From Streptomyces typhae (GTDB lineage: Bacteria > Actinomycetota > Actinomycetes > Streptomycetales > Streptomycetaceae), in NCBI RefSeq assembly GCF_009755605.1, contig NZ_WPNZ01000008.1, positions 248,001-312,000 on the forward strand: a DNA stretch of 64,000 nt, read 5' to 3'. Both the position numbers and the translations under genes were made by a program. The notes under the pieces are model-generated. The model saw nothing but the letters and a program-made list of their open reading frames with translations. It was not told the origin of the DNA and made no database searches. Positions within the stretch are counted from its first letter, which is position 1. Each line of letters begins with the position of its first letter. Below, piece after piece: positions 34,009-43,050 of this stretch.

Positions 34009-35596
34009 ACCGGCACCATTGCTCGGCGCCCCGCGCGTACACCACCGCACCCCCCACCACCCCCACCCGCACATACCCCCCACCCCTCAGCACCCGCCGG
34101 AACCCCACCACCCGCTCGGGCCCGAAGGGCTTCCCGCGGGAGTCGTCGACGACGATCGCGGGCGGGCGGGCGGCCAGTTCGGCGCGGAAGACGTCCCAGG
34201 ACCCTTCCACCGCGTACTCCTCCCCCACCTGGGGACCGTCACGGCCCCCGCTGTAGTTGGTGAGGAGGCCCGCGGTCAGATAGCGGCTGGCCGGGGTGCG
34301 GTCGGCGAGCCAGTACGTCTCGGGGTGCATGCCCCACACCAGGACGCGGTCGCCGGGGGCCGTGCGGCCGCGGACGGAGGCGGCGACGTGCTCGGCGTGC
34401 GCGAGGTCGGTGCGGGGCGCGAGGAGCCCCCAGGACACGAACAGCGAGCAGGCGCACGCGGAGGTGAGGACTGCCCTCACGGTGCGCTCCCCGGGCAGGA
34501 TTTGCAGGGCAACTGTGCCCAGAAGGGCCAGCGGCGGTGTGAGCTGGAGGAAGTAGTGGCCGAAGAAGTGGAAGCCGAGCACGACCGCGCCCGCCGACGA
34601 GCCGAGCCACAGCCACAGGTCCGCGGCCCCGGTCCTCGCCACGCGCAGCACCCGCAGCACCGGCGGCAGGAACCCCGCGCAGGCCGCGCCGAGCAGCGCG
34701 GTGTTCGCGAGGCCGCGGGAGAGCACATGGAGTTCCGAGCCGGTGAAGGACGCGTAGGCACCCGACCCCGTGACCGTCCAGAACACGAAGCCCCCCGGGT
34801 CGGTCAGCAAGGCCGCCGCGAGCACGGGCCCCGCCACCCCGGCGGCGAACCGCACCCCTTCGTGCCAGGCACCGGCGGCGAACCGCACCCCTACCCGCCG
34901 CGTCCCGCCCGCGAACCGCACCCCCTCGTGCCGCGCCCCGCCCGCGAACCCCGCCCCGGCGCCCTCCGCCCCCGACCGCCACAGCAGCCACACCACCGGC
35001 ACCAGCACCGCTCCCCCGGTCTGCTTGGCGAGGAAGGCGCACGCCACCGCCGCCCCCGCCGGCCCCCAACGCCGCCTGTCCGCGCTCCACATGGCGGCGG
35101 CCGTGCAGGGCAGCATGAAGATCTCGAAGGTGGCGGCCTGGGCGTCCTCGGGGTTCAGGCCGACGGAGGCCAGAAGGTACAGGACACCGGCGGTGCGCCC
35201 CGCCCGGTCCCCCCAGCGGCGGCGGGCCAGGGAGGCGAGCAGCACGGCGGTGAGCAGTTGCGCGCCGATCGCGAGGACCCGTACGGAGGTCAGCGACTGG
35301 TCCCCCGCCACGGCGAAAGCGGCCCGGTACAGCCAGGGCACGAGGGGCGGCTTGCGGTCGACCACCGTCTCGTACAGCTCGCCCCCGTCCGCGAGGAGCC
35401 GCGCCTGGACGGCGAGGAAGCCCTCGTCGGGGTTCCACAGCGGCCGGGTGAACGAGGGCAGGCGCGTCGCACAGGCCAGCAGGGCGAGGGCGGGCAGCAG
35501 CCGGGGCCAATAGGTCCGGTGTCCGGGTACGGTCCCGGTGGTCCCGGCGGCCACGATGGATACGGAGCGTGAGGGAGCGAGAGGCTCGACGGGCAT
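34007..35596 (-). CDS. GT-C type membrane glycosyltransferase (GT39/ArnT-like)
   Basis: A 529-residue polytopic protein. The signature FTRPLWNPDEGFLAVQARLL, with the acidic pair in the first extracytoplasmic loop, and LYETVVDRKPPLVPWLYR are typical of polyprenyl-phosphate-sugar glycosyltransferases. Some ten hydrophobic segments follow, then an external C-terminal region (PGDRVLVWGMHPETYWLADR). Between helices lies a repeated HEGVRFAGGTRRVGVRF-type segment encoded by 33-bp tandem repeats. The acceptor is unknown. The ATG at 35596 was chosen; GTG at 35605 is possible. The gene ends about at the dispersed repeat. Confidence 0.75.
   Translation of the reverse strand: MPVEPLAPSRSVSIVAAGTTGTVPGHRTYWPRLLPALALLACATRLPSFTRPLWNPDEGFLAVQARLLADGGELYETVVDRKPPLVPWLYRAAFAVAGDQSLTSVRVLAIGAQLLTAVLLASLARRRWGDRAGRTAGVLYLLASVGLNPEDAQAATFEIFMLPCTAAAMWSADRRRWGPAGAAVACAFLAKQTGGAVLVPVVWLLWRSGAEGAGAGFAGGARHEGVRFAGGTRRVGVRFAAGAWHEGVRFAAGVAGPVLAAALLTDPGGFVFWTVTGSGAYASFTGSELHVLSRGLANTALLGAACAGFLPPVLRVLRVARTGAADLWLWLGSSAGAVVLGFHFFGHYFLQLTPPLALLGTVALQILPGERTVRAVLTSACACSLFVSWGLLAPRTDLAHAEHVAASVRGRTAPGDRVLVWGMHPETYWLADRTPASRYLTAGLLTNYSGGRDGPQVGEEYAVEGSWDVFRAELAARPPAIVVDDSRGKPFGPERVVGFRRVLRGGGYVRVGVVGGAVVYARGAEQWCR
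34845..34955. repeat. 33-bp in-frame tandem repeats in the glycosyltransferase gene
   Basis: GCGAACCGCACCCC-type units start at 34845, 34878, 34911 and 34944, exactly 33 bp apart, adding 11-residue repeats to a loop of the protein. Confidence 0.85.
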
Positions 35597-35668
35597 GGCC
35601 CGCACGCTATCCGGCCCTGCGGTTCCACCAAAATGGAACGTACAGGGCCGAAACGATCGCGGAGGCAG

Positions 35669-37168
35669 TCACTCCGTGTGAGGGGAAGTCGACTTCTCCT
35701 GGCGTCCGAGCATGCTGTGCGAGCGGCCGTAGAGGAAGTAGACGACGACGCCCACGGCCATCCAGCCGGCGAAGCGGACCCAGGTCTCGGCGGGCAGGTT
35801 GAGCATCAGCCACAGCGAGGCGCACACCGACAGGATCGGGAGGAGCGGAACCCAGGGGGTGCGGAAGGAGCGGGGCAGGTCCGGGCGGGTGCGGCGCAGG
35901 ATGATCACGCTGATCGCGACGATCACAAAGGCGAACAGGGTGCCGATGTTCACGAGCTCGGCGAGTTCGCTCAGCGGGGTGAACCCGGCCACGACGGCGA
36001 TGATCACACCGAGGAGGACGGTCGGCCGGTGCGGGGTACGGAAGCGCGGGTGGACGCGGGAGAAGAAGCGCGGCAGGAGCCCGTCGCGGCTCATCGCGAA
36101 GAACACCCGGGTCTGGCCGAGCAGCAGGATCATGCAGACCGTGGTGAGGCCGACGGCGGCGCCGAAGCTGATGAAGCCCGCGAACCAGGGGTGCCCGGTG
36201 GCCTTGAAGGCGTCGGCGAGCGGGGCGTCCACGGAGAGCTTGCTGTAGTGCTGCATACCGGTCACGACGATCGACACGGCGACATAGAGCGTGGTGCAGA
36301 TGAGGAGCGAGCCGAGGATGCCGCGCGGCATGTCCCGCTGCGGGTTCCTGGTCTCCTCGGCGGCGGTGGCGACGATGTCGAAGCCGATGAAGGCGAAGAA
36401 GACGACCGAGGCGGCGGTGAAGATGCCCATGACGCCGAAGTTGGCGGGCGCCCAGCCGAACATGAGCTGGATGAGGGGCGAGTGCAGGCCGCCGCCCGCC
36501 TCCACCGGCTGCGAGTCCGGGATGAACGGGTCGTAGTTCTCCGACTTGACGAAGAAGGCGCCCGCGACGATCACAACGAGGACGACCGCCACCTTGATCG
36601 CGACGACGAGCGAGGTGATCCGCGCGGACAGCTTCATGCCGAGGACGAGGATGCAGGTGAGGACCAGGACGAGGAGCGCGGCGAGGATGTCGAAGCCGAA
36701 GCCGTCGGCGCCGTCCCGCCCGCTCAGCGCCTCGGGCAGCTGCCAGCCCGCGTTGTCGAGCAGCGAGGCGATGTACCCGGACCAGCCGACGGCGACCACC
36801 GCCGTGCCGAGCGCGAACTCCAGGACGAGGTCCCAGCCGATGATCCAGGCGGGCAGTTCGCCGAGCGACGCGTACGAGAACGTGTACGCGGATCCGGCGA
36901 CCGGGAGCGTGGAGGCGAACTCGGCGTAGCAGAGCGCGGCGAGCGCGCAGACGACCCCGGCGACCACGAAGGCGAGGGCGACGGAGGGGCCCGCGTTGTT
37001 CTTGGCGACCGTGCCGGTGAGGACGAAGATGCCGGTGCCGATGATGACACCGACGCCGAAGACGGTCAGGTCGAGCGCGGACAAGGATTTCTTGAGCGCG
37101 TGCTCCGGCTCCTCGGTGTCGCGGATGGACTGCTCGACCTTCTTCGTCCGGAAGAGGGTGCTGCTCAC
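35669..37168 (-). CDS. APC superfamily amino acid permease
   Basis: A 499-residue membrane transporter with about twelve helices. The first helix motif VFGVGVIIGTGIFVLTGTVA holds the unwound GxGIG-type substrate site, followed by GPSVALAFVVAGVVCALAAL and FAFIGFDIVATAAEETRNPQ (consensus of the cationic amino acid transporter group), FAMSRDGLLPRFFSRVHPRF, and late helices. It most resembles CAT/YfnA-like permeases, so basic or neutral amino acids are likely substrates. The GTG at 37168 follows GGGAGGT by six bases; upstream ATG at 37243 lacks such a site. It is separated from dxs by about 150 bp. Confidence 0.87.
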   Translation of the reverse strand: MSSTLFRTKKVEQSIRDTEEPEHALKKSLSALDLTVFGVGVIIGTGIFVLTGTVAKNNAGPSVALAFVVAGVVCALAALCYAEFASTLPVAGSAYTFSYASLGELPAWIIGWDLVLEFALGTAVVAVGWSGYIASLLDNAGWQLPEALSGRDGADGFGFDILAALLVLVLTCILVLGMKLSARITSLVVAIKVAVVLVVIVAGAFFVKSENYDPFIPDSQPVEAGGGLHSPLIQLMFGWAPANFGVMGIFTAASVVFFAFIGFDIVATAAEETRNPQRDMPRGILGSLLICTTLYVAVSIVVTGMQHYSKLSVDAPLADAFKATGHPWFAGFISFGAAVGLTTVCMILLLGQTRVFFAMSRDGLLPRFFSRVHPRFRTPHRPTVLLGVIIAVVAGFTPLSELAELVNIGTLFAFVIVAISVIILRRTRPDLPRSFRTPWVPLLPILSVCASLWLMLNLPAETWVRFAGWMAVGVVVYFLYGRSHSMLGRQEKSTSPHTE

Positions 37169-37322
37169 GGCGTACCTCCCACGCTTGTCGTCCTCGACAT
37201 GATCGAGAGGGGGCGGAGAGGTGATGCCCCGACGCGGGTGCATTCACGCAGATGGGCCGGTTTCACCACTCTTGACGGTGGCGGAACCGGCCCATCCGGA
37301 TACCTGTGAGGCGCTGCGGCCA

Positions 37323-39251
37323 TCAGTCGCGCGCGGGCTCCACGGAGTCCACGTGCGCACCGGCGCGCTCGAAGCGGCCGTCCAGCTTGGCGACCAGGCC
37401 GGTCACCTGCCGGGCGATGTCCGGCGCGGTGAGCCCGATCTCGGCCATGACCTCCTTGCGCGAGGCGTGGTCGAGGAAGCGCGGCGGGATGCCGAAGTCG
37501 CGCAGCGGTACGTCGACGCCCGCGTCCCTGAGGGCCTGGGCGACGGCCGAGCCGACGCCGCCCGCGCGGGAGTTGTCCTCGACGGTGACCACGACGCGGT
37601 GCTGCTCGGCGAGCGGCGCCATCGCCTCGTCGACCGGCTTGACCCAGCGGGGGTCGACGACGGTCGTGGAGATGCCCTGCTTGTCGAGCAGACCGGCGAT
37701 CTCCAGGCACATCGGGGCGAGCGCGCCCACGGAGACGAGGAGGACATCGGGCCTGTCGGTGTCGGCACGGCGCAGCACGTCCATGCCGCCGACCTTCGCG
37801 ACGGCCTTGACGGCGGGGCCGACGGCGCCCTTGGAGTAGCGCACGACGGTCGGCGCGTCGTCGACCTCGACGGCCTCGCGGAGCTGGAGGCGGACCTGGT
37901 CGGCGTCGCGCGGGGCGGCGATCCGCACCCCCGGCACACACTGGAGGATCGACATGTCCCACATGCCGTTGTGCGAGGCGCCGTCCGTGCCGGTGACTCC
38001 GGCCCGGTCCAGGACGAAGGTGACGCCGCACTTGTGCAGGGCCACGTCCATCAGGAGCTGGTCGAAGGCCCGGTTGAGGAAGGTGGCGTACACGGCGAAG
38101 ACGGGGTGCAGGCCGCCGGTGGCGAGGCCCGCCGCGCTCACCGCGGCGTGCTGCTCGGCGATGCCGACGTCGTAGACCCGGCCGGGGAACTCCTCGGCGA
38201 ACTTCTTCAGGCCGACCGGCTGGAGCATCGCGGCGGTGATCGCGACGATGTCCTCGCGCTCCCGGCCGAGCTTGACCATCTCCTCGCCGAAGACGGACGT
38301 CCAGTCCATGCCGCCGGCGGCGATGGGCAGGCCGGTGTCGGGGTGGATCGGGCCGATGCCGTGGAAGTGGTCGGCCTCGTCCTCCTCGGCGGGCTGGTAG
38401 CCGCGGCCCTTCTCGGTGATGCAGTGCACGATGACCGGGCCGCCGAAGCGCTTGGCGCGCTGAAGGGCGGACTCCAGGGCCTCGATGTCGTGGCCGTCGA
38501 TCGGCCCGACGTACTTCAGGCCGAGGTCCTCGAACATGCCCTGCGGGGCGATGAAGTCCTTCAGGCCCTTCTTGGCGCCGTGCAGCGTCTCGTACAGCGG
38601 CCTGCCGACGACCGGGGTGCGCTCCAGGATGTCCTTGCCGCGGGCCAGGAAGCGTTCGTAGCCGTCGGTGGTGCGCAGGGTCGCGAGGTGGTTGGCGAGG
38701 CCGCCGATGGTGGGGGCGTACGACCGCTCGTTGTCGTTGACCACGATGACCAGGGGGCGGTCCTTGGCGGCGGCGATGTTGTTCAGCGCCTCCCAGGCCA
38801 TGCCGCCGGTGAGCGCGCCGTCACCGATGACGGCGACCACGTGGTCGTCCTTGCCGCGCACCTCGTTGGCCTTGGCGAGGCCGTCGGCCCAGCCGAGGAC
38901 CGTGGAGGCGTGGCTGTTCTCGATCACGTCGTGGTCGGACTCGGCGCGCGCGGGGTAGCCGGACAGGCCGCCCTTGGCGCGCAGCGCGGAGAAGTCCTTG
39001 CGGCCGGTGAGCAGCTTGTGCACGTAGGCCTGGTGTCCGGTGTCCCAGAGGACCTTGTCCCTGGGCGACTCGAAGACGCGGTGCAGGGCGATGGTCAGCT
39101 CGACGACGCCGAGGTTGGGGCCGAGGTGGCCGCCGGTCTTGGCGACTGCGTCGACGAGGAAGCCGCGGATCTCGGTCGCCAGCTCGTTGAGCTGTTCCGG
39201 GCCGAGCGGGTCGAGATCGCGCGGTCCCGTGATGCGGGTCAGCAGCGGCAC
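37323..39251 (-). CDS. dxs: 1-deoxy-D-xylulose-5-phosphate synthase
   Basis: A 642-residue thiamine-diphosphate enzyme that condenses pyruvate with glyceraldehyde 3-phosphate, the first step of the MEP isoprenoid pathway. Evidence: PLLTRITGPRDLDPLGPEQL at the start, HLGPNLGVVELTIALH, WDTGHQAYVHKLLTGR, the diphosphate motif IGDGALTGGMAWEALNNIA, and a transketolase-like pyrimidine domain (DVGIAEQHAAVSAAGLA). The GTG at 39251 is used because AAGGAGG lies five bases upstream and the conserved N-terminus begins there; the ATG at 39293 would add 14 residues. Confidence 0.95.
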   Translation of the reverse strand: MPLLTRITGPRDLDPLGPEQLNELATEIRGFLVDAVAKTGGHLGPNLGVVELTIALHRVFESPRDKVLWDTGHQAYVHKLLTGRKDFSALRAKGGLSGYPARAESDHDVIENSHASTVLGWADGLAKANEVRGKDDHVVAVIGDGALTGGMAWEALNNIAAAKDRPLVIVVNDNERSYAPTIGGLANHLATLRTTDGYERFLARGKDILERTPVVGRPLYETLHGAKKGLKDFIAPQGMFEDLGLKYVGPIDGHDIEALESALQRAKRFGGPVIVHCITEKGRGYQPAEEDEADHFHGIGPIHPDTGLPIAAGGMDWTSVFGEEMVKLGREREDIVAITAAMLQPVGLKKFAEEFPGRVYDVGIAEQHAAVSAAGLATGGLHPVFAVYATFLNRAFDQLLMDVALHKCGVTFVLDRAGVTGTDGASHNGMWDMSILQCVPGVRIAAPRDADQVRLQLREAVEVDDAPTVVRYSKGAVGPAVKAVAKVGGMDVLRRADTDRPDVLLVSVGALAPMCLEIAGLLDKQGISTTVVDPRWVKPVDEAMAPLAEQHRVVVTVEDNSRAGGVGSAVAQALRDAGVDVPLRDFGIPPRFLDHASRKEVMAEIGLTAPDIARQVTGLVAKLDGRFERAGAHVDSVEPARD

Positions 39252-39460
39252 CCGTGCCTCCTTGCAGTAGAGCGTGTAGCGCTGTTCGAGCATTGCCGGG
39301 CCTGTCGATTCTAATGTTCCGCCGCTGACGGCGGAGTCCGGCCCGGGAGTCGTACGTCACGCGATCGGCTGTAAATCGACTGGTACGACCGGTAGGACCC
39401 ACCAGTACCCGGCACACCAGGGGAACACACGTTCCTATTTTTGAACGGTCGCGGACGCGG

Positions 39461-39497
39461 CCGTGCCCGGCGCCGGGGGGACCGGTGCCGGGCACGG
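39461..39497 (-). terminator. Terminator hairpin after the xylose-type ABC operon
   Basis: CCGTGCCCGGCGCCGG pairs with CCGGTGCCGGGCACGG with one mismatch (16-bp arms, 5-nt loop), just after the permease stop at 39508 on the minus strand. A smaller 7-bp hairpin at 39318-39335 lies in the dxs leader. Confidence 0.75.
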
Positions 39498-39507
39498 ACC
39501 TGCGGGT

Positions 39508-40851
39508 TCAGGCGCGGCCCGCGGACTTCTGGGTGCGCCGGGAGACCGAGTCGATCACGACGGCGGCGAGCAGCACCGCACCGGTGATCATGTACTGGAT
39601 CTCGCTGGCCATGCCCTCCAGGTTCAGGCCCTGCTGGATCGACTGGATCACGAGCATGCCGAGCATGGCGGACCAGATCTTGCCGCGGCCGCCGAAGAGG
39701 CTGGTGCCGCCGATGACGGCCGCCGCGATCACGATCATCAGGGTGTTGCCGCTGCCGAGGCTCTTGGTCGCGCCGCCGGACAGGCTCGCGATGAAGAGTC
39801 CGCCGAAGGCGGCGAGCATGCCGGAGATCGCGAACACGGTGATCCGCACCCGGTCGACGTTGATGCCCGCGCGGCGGGCCGCCTCCGCGTTGCCGCCGAC
39901 CGCGAAGACCTGGCGGCCGAAGGTGGTGCGCCGGGCCACGAAGTCCGCGATCACCAGGACGGCCAGGAACAGGACCAGGGCGAGCGGCAGGCCGCGGGCG
40001 CCCTTGGGCTCGTTCAGGAAGTACGCGACCACGAAGGCGAGCACCGCGAGGACGCCGGTGCGCAGCAGGACCTCGCTGAGCGGGCGCGAGGGCAGCTCCG
40101 CTTCCTTGCGGCGCCGGGAGTCCCAGAGCTGGGAGCCCGCGTAGGCGAGCACCGCGACCAGGGCGAGCCCGTAGGCGGCGGCCTTGTCGGCGAAGAAGTG
40201 CGTGGTCAGGTCCTCGACGACGGAGCCGGTGGGCGTGTTGATGCTGCCCTCCTTGCCCATCATCCAGATCTGCAGACCGCTCCAGCCGAGGAAGCCCGCC
40301 AGGGTGACCACGAAGGCCGGTACGCCGATCTTGGCGAAGAAGAAGCCGTGCAGGACGCCGATCACCAGACCGGAGGCGATCGCCACGAACACCGACAGCC
40401 AGTCGCCCCAGCCGTGGTTGACGCTGAGTACCGCCCAGACGGCGGCGCCGACACCCGCCACGGAGCCGACGGACAGGTCGATCTCGCCGAGCAGCAGCAC
40501 GAAGACGATGCCGACCGACATGATGCCGACGCCGGAGGTGAACACCGCGATGTTGGCGAGGCTGCTCGCGGACAGGAACTTGTCGTTCTGGAGCTGGAAG
40601 ACCAGACCGATGACGATCAGGCCGATGACGACGGGCAGGGAGCCGAGCTCACCGCCGCGCACCTTGCGGACGAACTCCGTCCAGTACCCGGCGAAGCCCT
40701 GCTCGCGCACGAGCAGGCGCGGATCGACCGGCGCGGCGGCCGCCGCGGGGGCGGCGGACTGCTCGGCGTCCACGGCGTCGCCCGGGGCCGTGCGGTCCGT
40801 GCGGTCCGCGGGGCCCTTCGTGGGCTCGGGGGTCTTGGCGAGGTCGCTCAC
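39508..40851 (-). CDS. xylH: Sugar ABC transporter permease (XylH type)
   Basis: A 447-residue inner membrane permease of the CUT2 class. An N-terminal cytoplasmic stretch rich in Ala/Pro is followed by about eleven helices, with GIVFVLLLGEIDLSVGSVAG and FAVGGNAEAARRAGINVDRV, the usual signatures of ribose/xylose permeases. The GTG start overlaps the upstream ATPase stop by four bases (GTGA), so it is the last gene of the xylFGH-type operon. Xylose is the likely substrate by comparison with the S. coelicolor locus next to rok7B7, but specificity is not readable here. Confidence 0.87.
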   Translation of the reverse strand: MSDLAKTPEPTKGPADRTDRTAPGDAVDAEQSAAPAAAAAPVDPRLLVREQGFAGYWTEFVRKVRGGELGSLPVVIGLIVIGLVFQLQNDKFLSASSLANIAVFTSGVGIMSVGIVFVLLLGEIDLSVGSVAGVGAAVWAVLSVNHGWGDWLSVFVAIASGLVIGVLHGFFFAKIGVPAFVVTLAGFLGWSGLQIWMMGKEGSINTPTGSVVEDLTTHFFADKAAAYGLALVAVLAYAGSQLWDSRRRKEAELPSRPLSEVLLRTGVLAVLAFVVAYFLNEPKGARGLPLALVLFLAVLVIADFVARRTTFGRQVFAVGGNAEAARRAGINVDRVRITVFAISGMLAAFGGLFIASLSGGATKSLGSGNTLMIVIAAAVIGGTSLFGGRGKIWSAMLGMLVIQSIQQGLNLEGMASEIQYMITGAVLLAAVVIDSVSRRTQKSAGRA

Positions 40852-41639
40852 TTCGCGTCCTCCTTCAGTGCCGTGGCCGTGCGCGCCCTGCGGCGGGTGA
40901 CGGCGTTGTCCGTGGCGCCGGTGATCGCGGCGATGACTTCCTCGGGCGAGGTCTGCGCGACGTCGAAGACGCCGTTGTTGCGGCCGAGCCGCAGGACCGC
41001 GACCCGGTCGGCGACGGCCTGCACGTCGGCCATGTTGTGGCTGATGAGGATCACGCCGTGGCCGCGCTCGCGCAACCGCTCCACGAGGTCGAGGACCTGC
41101 GCGGTCTGCTCGACGCCGAGGGCGGCGGTGGGCTCGTCGAGGATGACGACCTTGGGGTCGCCGACCAGGGCGCGGGCGATGGCGACGACCTGCCGCTGAC
41201 CGCCGGAGAGCGCGGCGACGGGGATGCGGACGCTCGGGATGCGGATGGACAGGGTGTCCAGGAGCTCCCGGGCGCGCTTCTCCATCCTGATCTCGTCGAG
41301 GACGGAGGCGCTCCTCAGCTCGCTGCCGAGGAAGAGGTTGGCGACGACGTCGAGGTTGTCGCAGAGCGCGAGGTCCTGGTAGACGGTGGCGACGCCGAGG
41401 TTCTGGGCGTCGTGCGGCCGGCCGATGTCGACCTTGGTGCCCTCCCACTCGATGGCACCGTCGTCGATGGGGTGGACCCCGGAAATGGTCTTGACGAGCG
41501 TGGACTTTCCGGCGCCGTTGTCGCCGACGAGGGCGACCACCTCACCGGTGTGGATCTCGAGGTCTACGTCCGTGAGCGCCTGGACGGCACCGAATCGCTT
41601 GGAGACCCCGCGCAACGCCAGCACGGGCGTAGCGGACAC
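40848..41639 (-). CDS. xylG: Sugar ABC transporter ATPase (XylG type, single domain)
   Basis: A 263-residue ATPase with Walker A GDNGAGKSTL, Q-loop YQDLALCDNLDVVANLFLG, signature AALSGGQRQ, Walker B KVVILDEPTAAL and the switch His in ILISHNM. CUT2 systems normally use a double ATPase of about 500 residues; this is a single domain, so a homodimer is expected. The GTG at 41639 follows AAGGAG by nine bases; an ATG nine bases earlier is too close to that site. A hairpin lies between xylF and this gene. Confidence 0.87.
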   Translation of the reverse strand: MSATPVLALRGVSKRFGAVQALTDVDLEIHTGEVVALVGDNGAGKSTLVKTISGVHPIDDGAIEWEGTKVDIGRPHDAQNLGVATVYQDLALCDNLDVVANLFLGSELRSASVLDEIRMEKRARELLDTLSIRIPSVRIPVAALSGGQRQVVAIARALVGDPKVVILDEPTAALGVEQTAQVLDLVERLRERGHGVILISHNMADVQAVADRVAVLRLGRNNGVFDVAQTSPEEVIAAITGATDNAVTRRRARTATALKEDAK

Positions 41640-41720
41640 GTGAATCATCTCCTTCGCCGCCTGGCCGGCGGGGATGGTGAAGAGCTGCGGGAGCAGGGGG
41701 GAACGGGCGGAGCGAGGTGG

Positions 41721-41772
41721 CCGGTGCCCGCCCTCCGGCTGCGGGGCGGGATGTGGCTCGGGCGGGCACCGG
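41721..41772 (-). terminator. Intercistronic hairpin between xylF and xylG
   Basis: CCGGTGCCCGCC and its perfect complement form 12-bp arms around a 28-nt loop. It lies 61-112 bp after the xylF stop in the 193-bp gap. It probably stabilises xylF mRNA or causes partial termination. Confidence 0.6.
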
Positions 41773-41832
41773 ACCGCTGGGGAAGGTGTCTCGCGGCTCT
41801 CGGGCCGCGTCAACACCCGGGCAGGGCGGGAG

Positions 41833-42930
41833 TTACTTGATCCCGGCCTCTTCGCAGGCCTTCTTGAACTCCTTGGTGCAGATCTCGCTGACCTTGTACA
41901 CCTTGTCCTTGACGATGGTGTCGGCCACCTCGTCCTTGGTGATCGCCTGCGCGTCGTACAGCTTCGCGGGGATGCCCTTGTAGTCGCCGCTGAGCGAGTT
42001 CACCTTGCGGTCGGTGATGTCGTCGATCTTCTTGCCCTTGAGGAGGCGGACCGCGATCTCGGCGGTGGTCTCGGCCTCGGGCTTGATCTGCTTGTAGATC
42101 GTGAAGGCCTGGTCGCCGGTCAGCAGGCGCTGAAGGCCCGCGAGCTCCGCGTCCTGGCCGCCGACGGGGACGTCGATGCCGCGCTGCTTGAGGGCGGTGA
42201 TGATGCCGCCCGCCATGCCGTCGTTGGCGGAGTAGACGCCGTCGATGCCGTCCTTGCCGAGCTTGTCGATGGCGGTGGCCATCTTCTTGTTGGCCTCGTC
42301 CGGGGACCAGTCCGGGATGTCCTGCTCGTACGCGATCTTCTTGACGTTCTTGTCGAGCACCGAGTGGGCGCCCTTCTTGAAGAAGGGGGCGTTCGGGTCG
42401 GTCGGCGAACCATTGATCATGACAACGTTGGCGCTCTTGGCCTTCGAGCCGAGCGCCTTGACCAGGGCGCCGCCCTGGAGCCGGCCGATCTTCTCGTTGT
42501 CGTAGCTGACGTAGGCCGACAGCGGGCCCTCGGCGAGCCGGTCGTACGCGACGACCTGCACGCCCTCCTTCTTGGCGCGCTCGACCCAGCCCTTGGTGGA
42601 CTTGTAGTCCACCGAGTCCAGGATGATCACCTTGACGCCCTGCGTGATCAGGGCGTCGAACTGCTTCTTCTGCGTCTCGATGTCCTGCGCGGCGTTGTTG
42701 TACTTGACCTCGCAGTCGCCGCAGAGCGACTCGATCTTCGACTCCATGATGGGACGGTCGAAGGTCTCGTAGCGCGTGGTCTTGTTCTCCGGCAGCAGCA
42801 GACCGATGGTCTTGCCGTCGCCGCCGCCGCCCTTGTCCTCGCCGTCACCGGCTTCGCCGCACGCGGCCAAGGCCAGCGCCATGGAAACGGTGACGGTGCC
42901 TATGCCGACGCGGCGCGTCAATGCGTTCAT
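41833..42930 (-). CDS. xylF: Sugar ABC transporter substrate-binding lipoprotein (XylF type)
   Basis: A 365-residue exported protein with lipobox ALAACGEAGD (lipid Cys near residue 24). The periplasmic-binding fold of the ribose/xylose type shows KTIGLLLPENKTTRYETFDR, IILDSVDYKSTKGWVERAK, VVMINGSPTDPNA, GVYSANDGMAGGIITALKQR and VGGQDAELAGLQRLLTGDQ, close to xylose-binding proteins. The start ATG follows GGGAGG. It leads the operon, just after the ROK gene on the same strand. Confidence 0.9.
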   Translation of the reverse strand: MNALTRRVGIGTVTVSMALALAACGEAGDGEDKGGGGDGKTIGLLLPENKTTRYETFDRPIMESKIESLCGDCEVKYNNAAQDIETQKKQFDALITQGVKVIILDSVDYKSTKGWVERAKKEGVQVVAYDRLAEGPLSAYVSYDNEKIGRLQGGALVKALGSKAKSANVVMINGSPTDPNAPFFKKGAHSVLDKNVKKIAYEQDIPDWSPDEANKKMATAIDKLGKDGIDGVYSANDGMAGGIITALKQRGIDVPVGGQDAELAGLQRLLTGDQAFTIYKQIKPEAETTAEIAVRLLKGKKIDDITDRKVNSLSGDYKGIPAKLYDAQAITKDEVADTIVKDKVYKVSEICTKEFKKACEEAGIK

Positions 42931-42993
42931 TGGGGGTGCCTCCCTGACGTGGCCGCGTCGTTGCGGCCGAGGTGCTCGAAGTCAACTCGGCCG

Positions 42994-43009
42994 CTTGACA
43001 CGCGTCAAG
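42994..43009. promoter_or_regulatory. Inverted repeat upstream of xylF
   Basis: CTTGACACGCGTCAAG has 6-bp arms (CTTGAC/GTCAAG) around 4 bp, about 64 bp before the xylF start. The same hexamers recur upstream of the ROK gene at 44339-44352. Candidate operator. Confidence 0.45.
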
Positions 43010-43050
43010 GAGTAAATCCTTAACGAGATGACAACGGTGCCATGCGTTAT

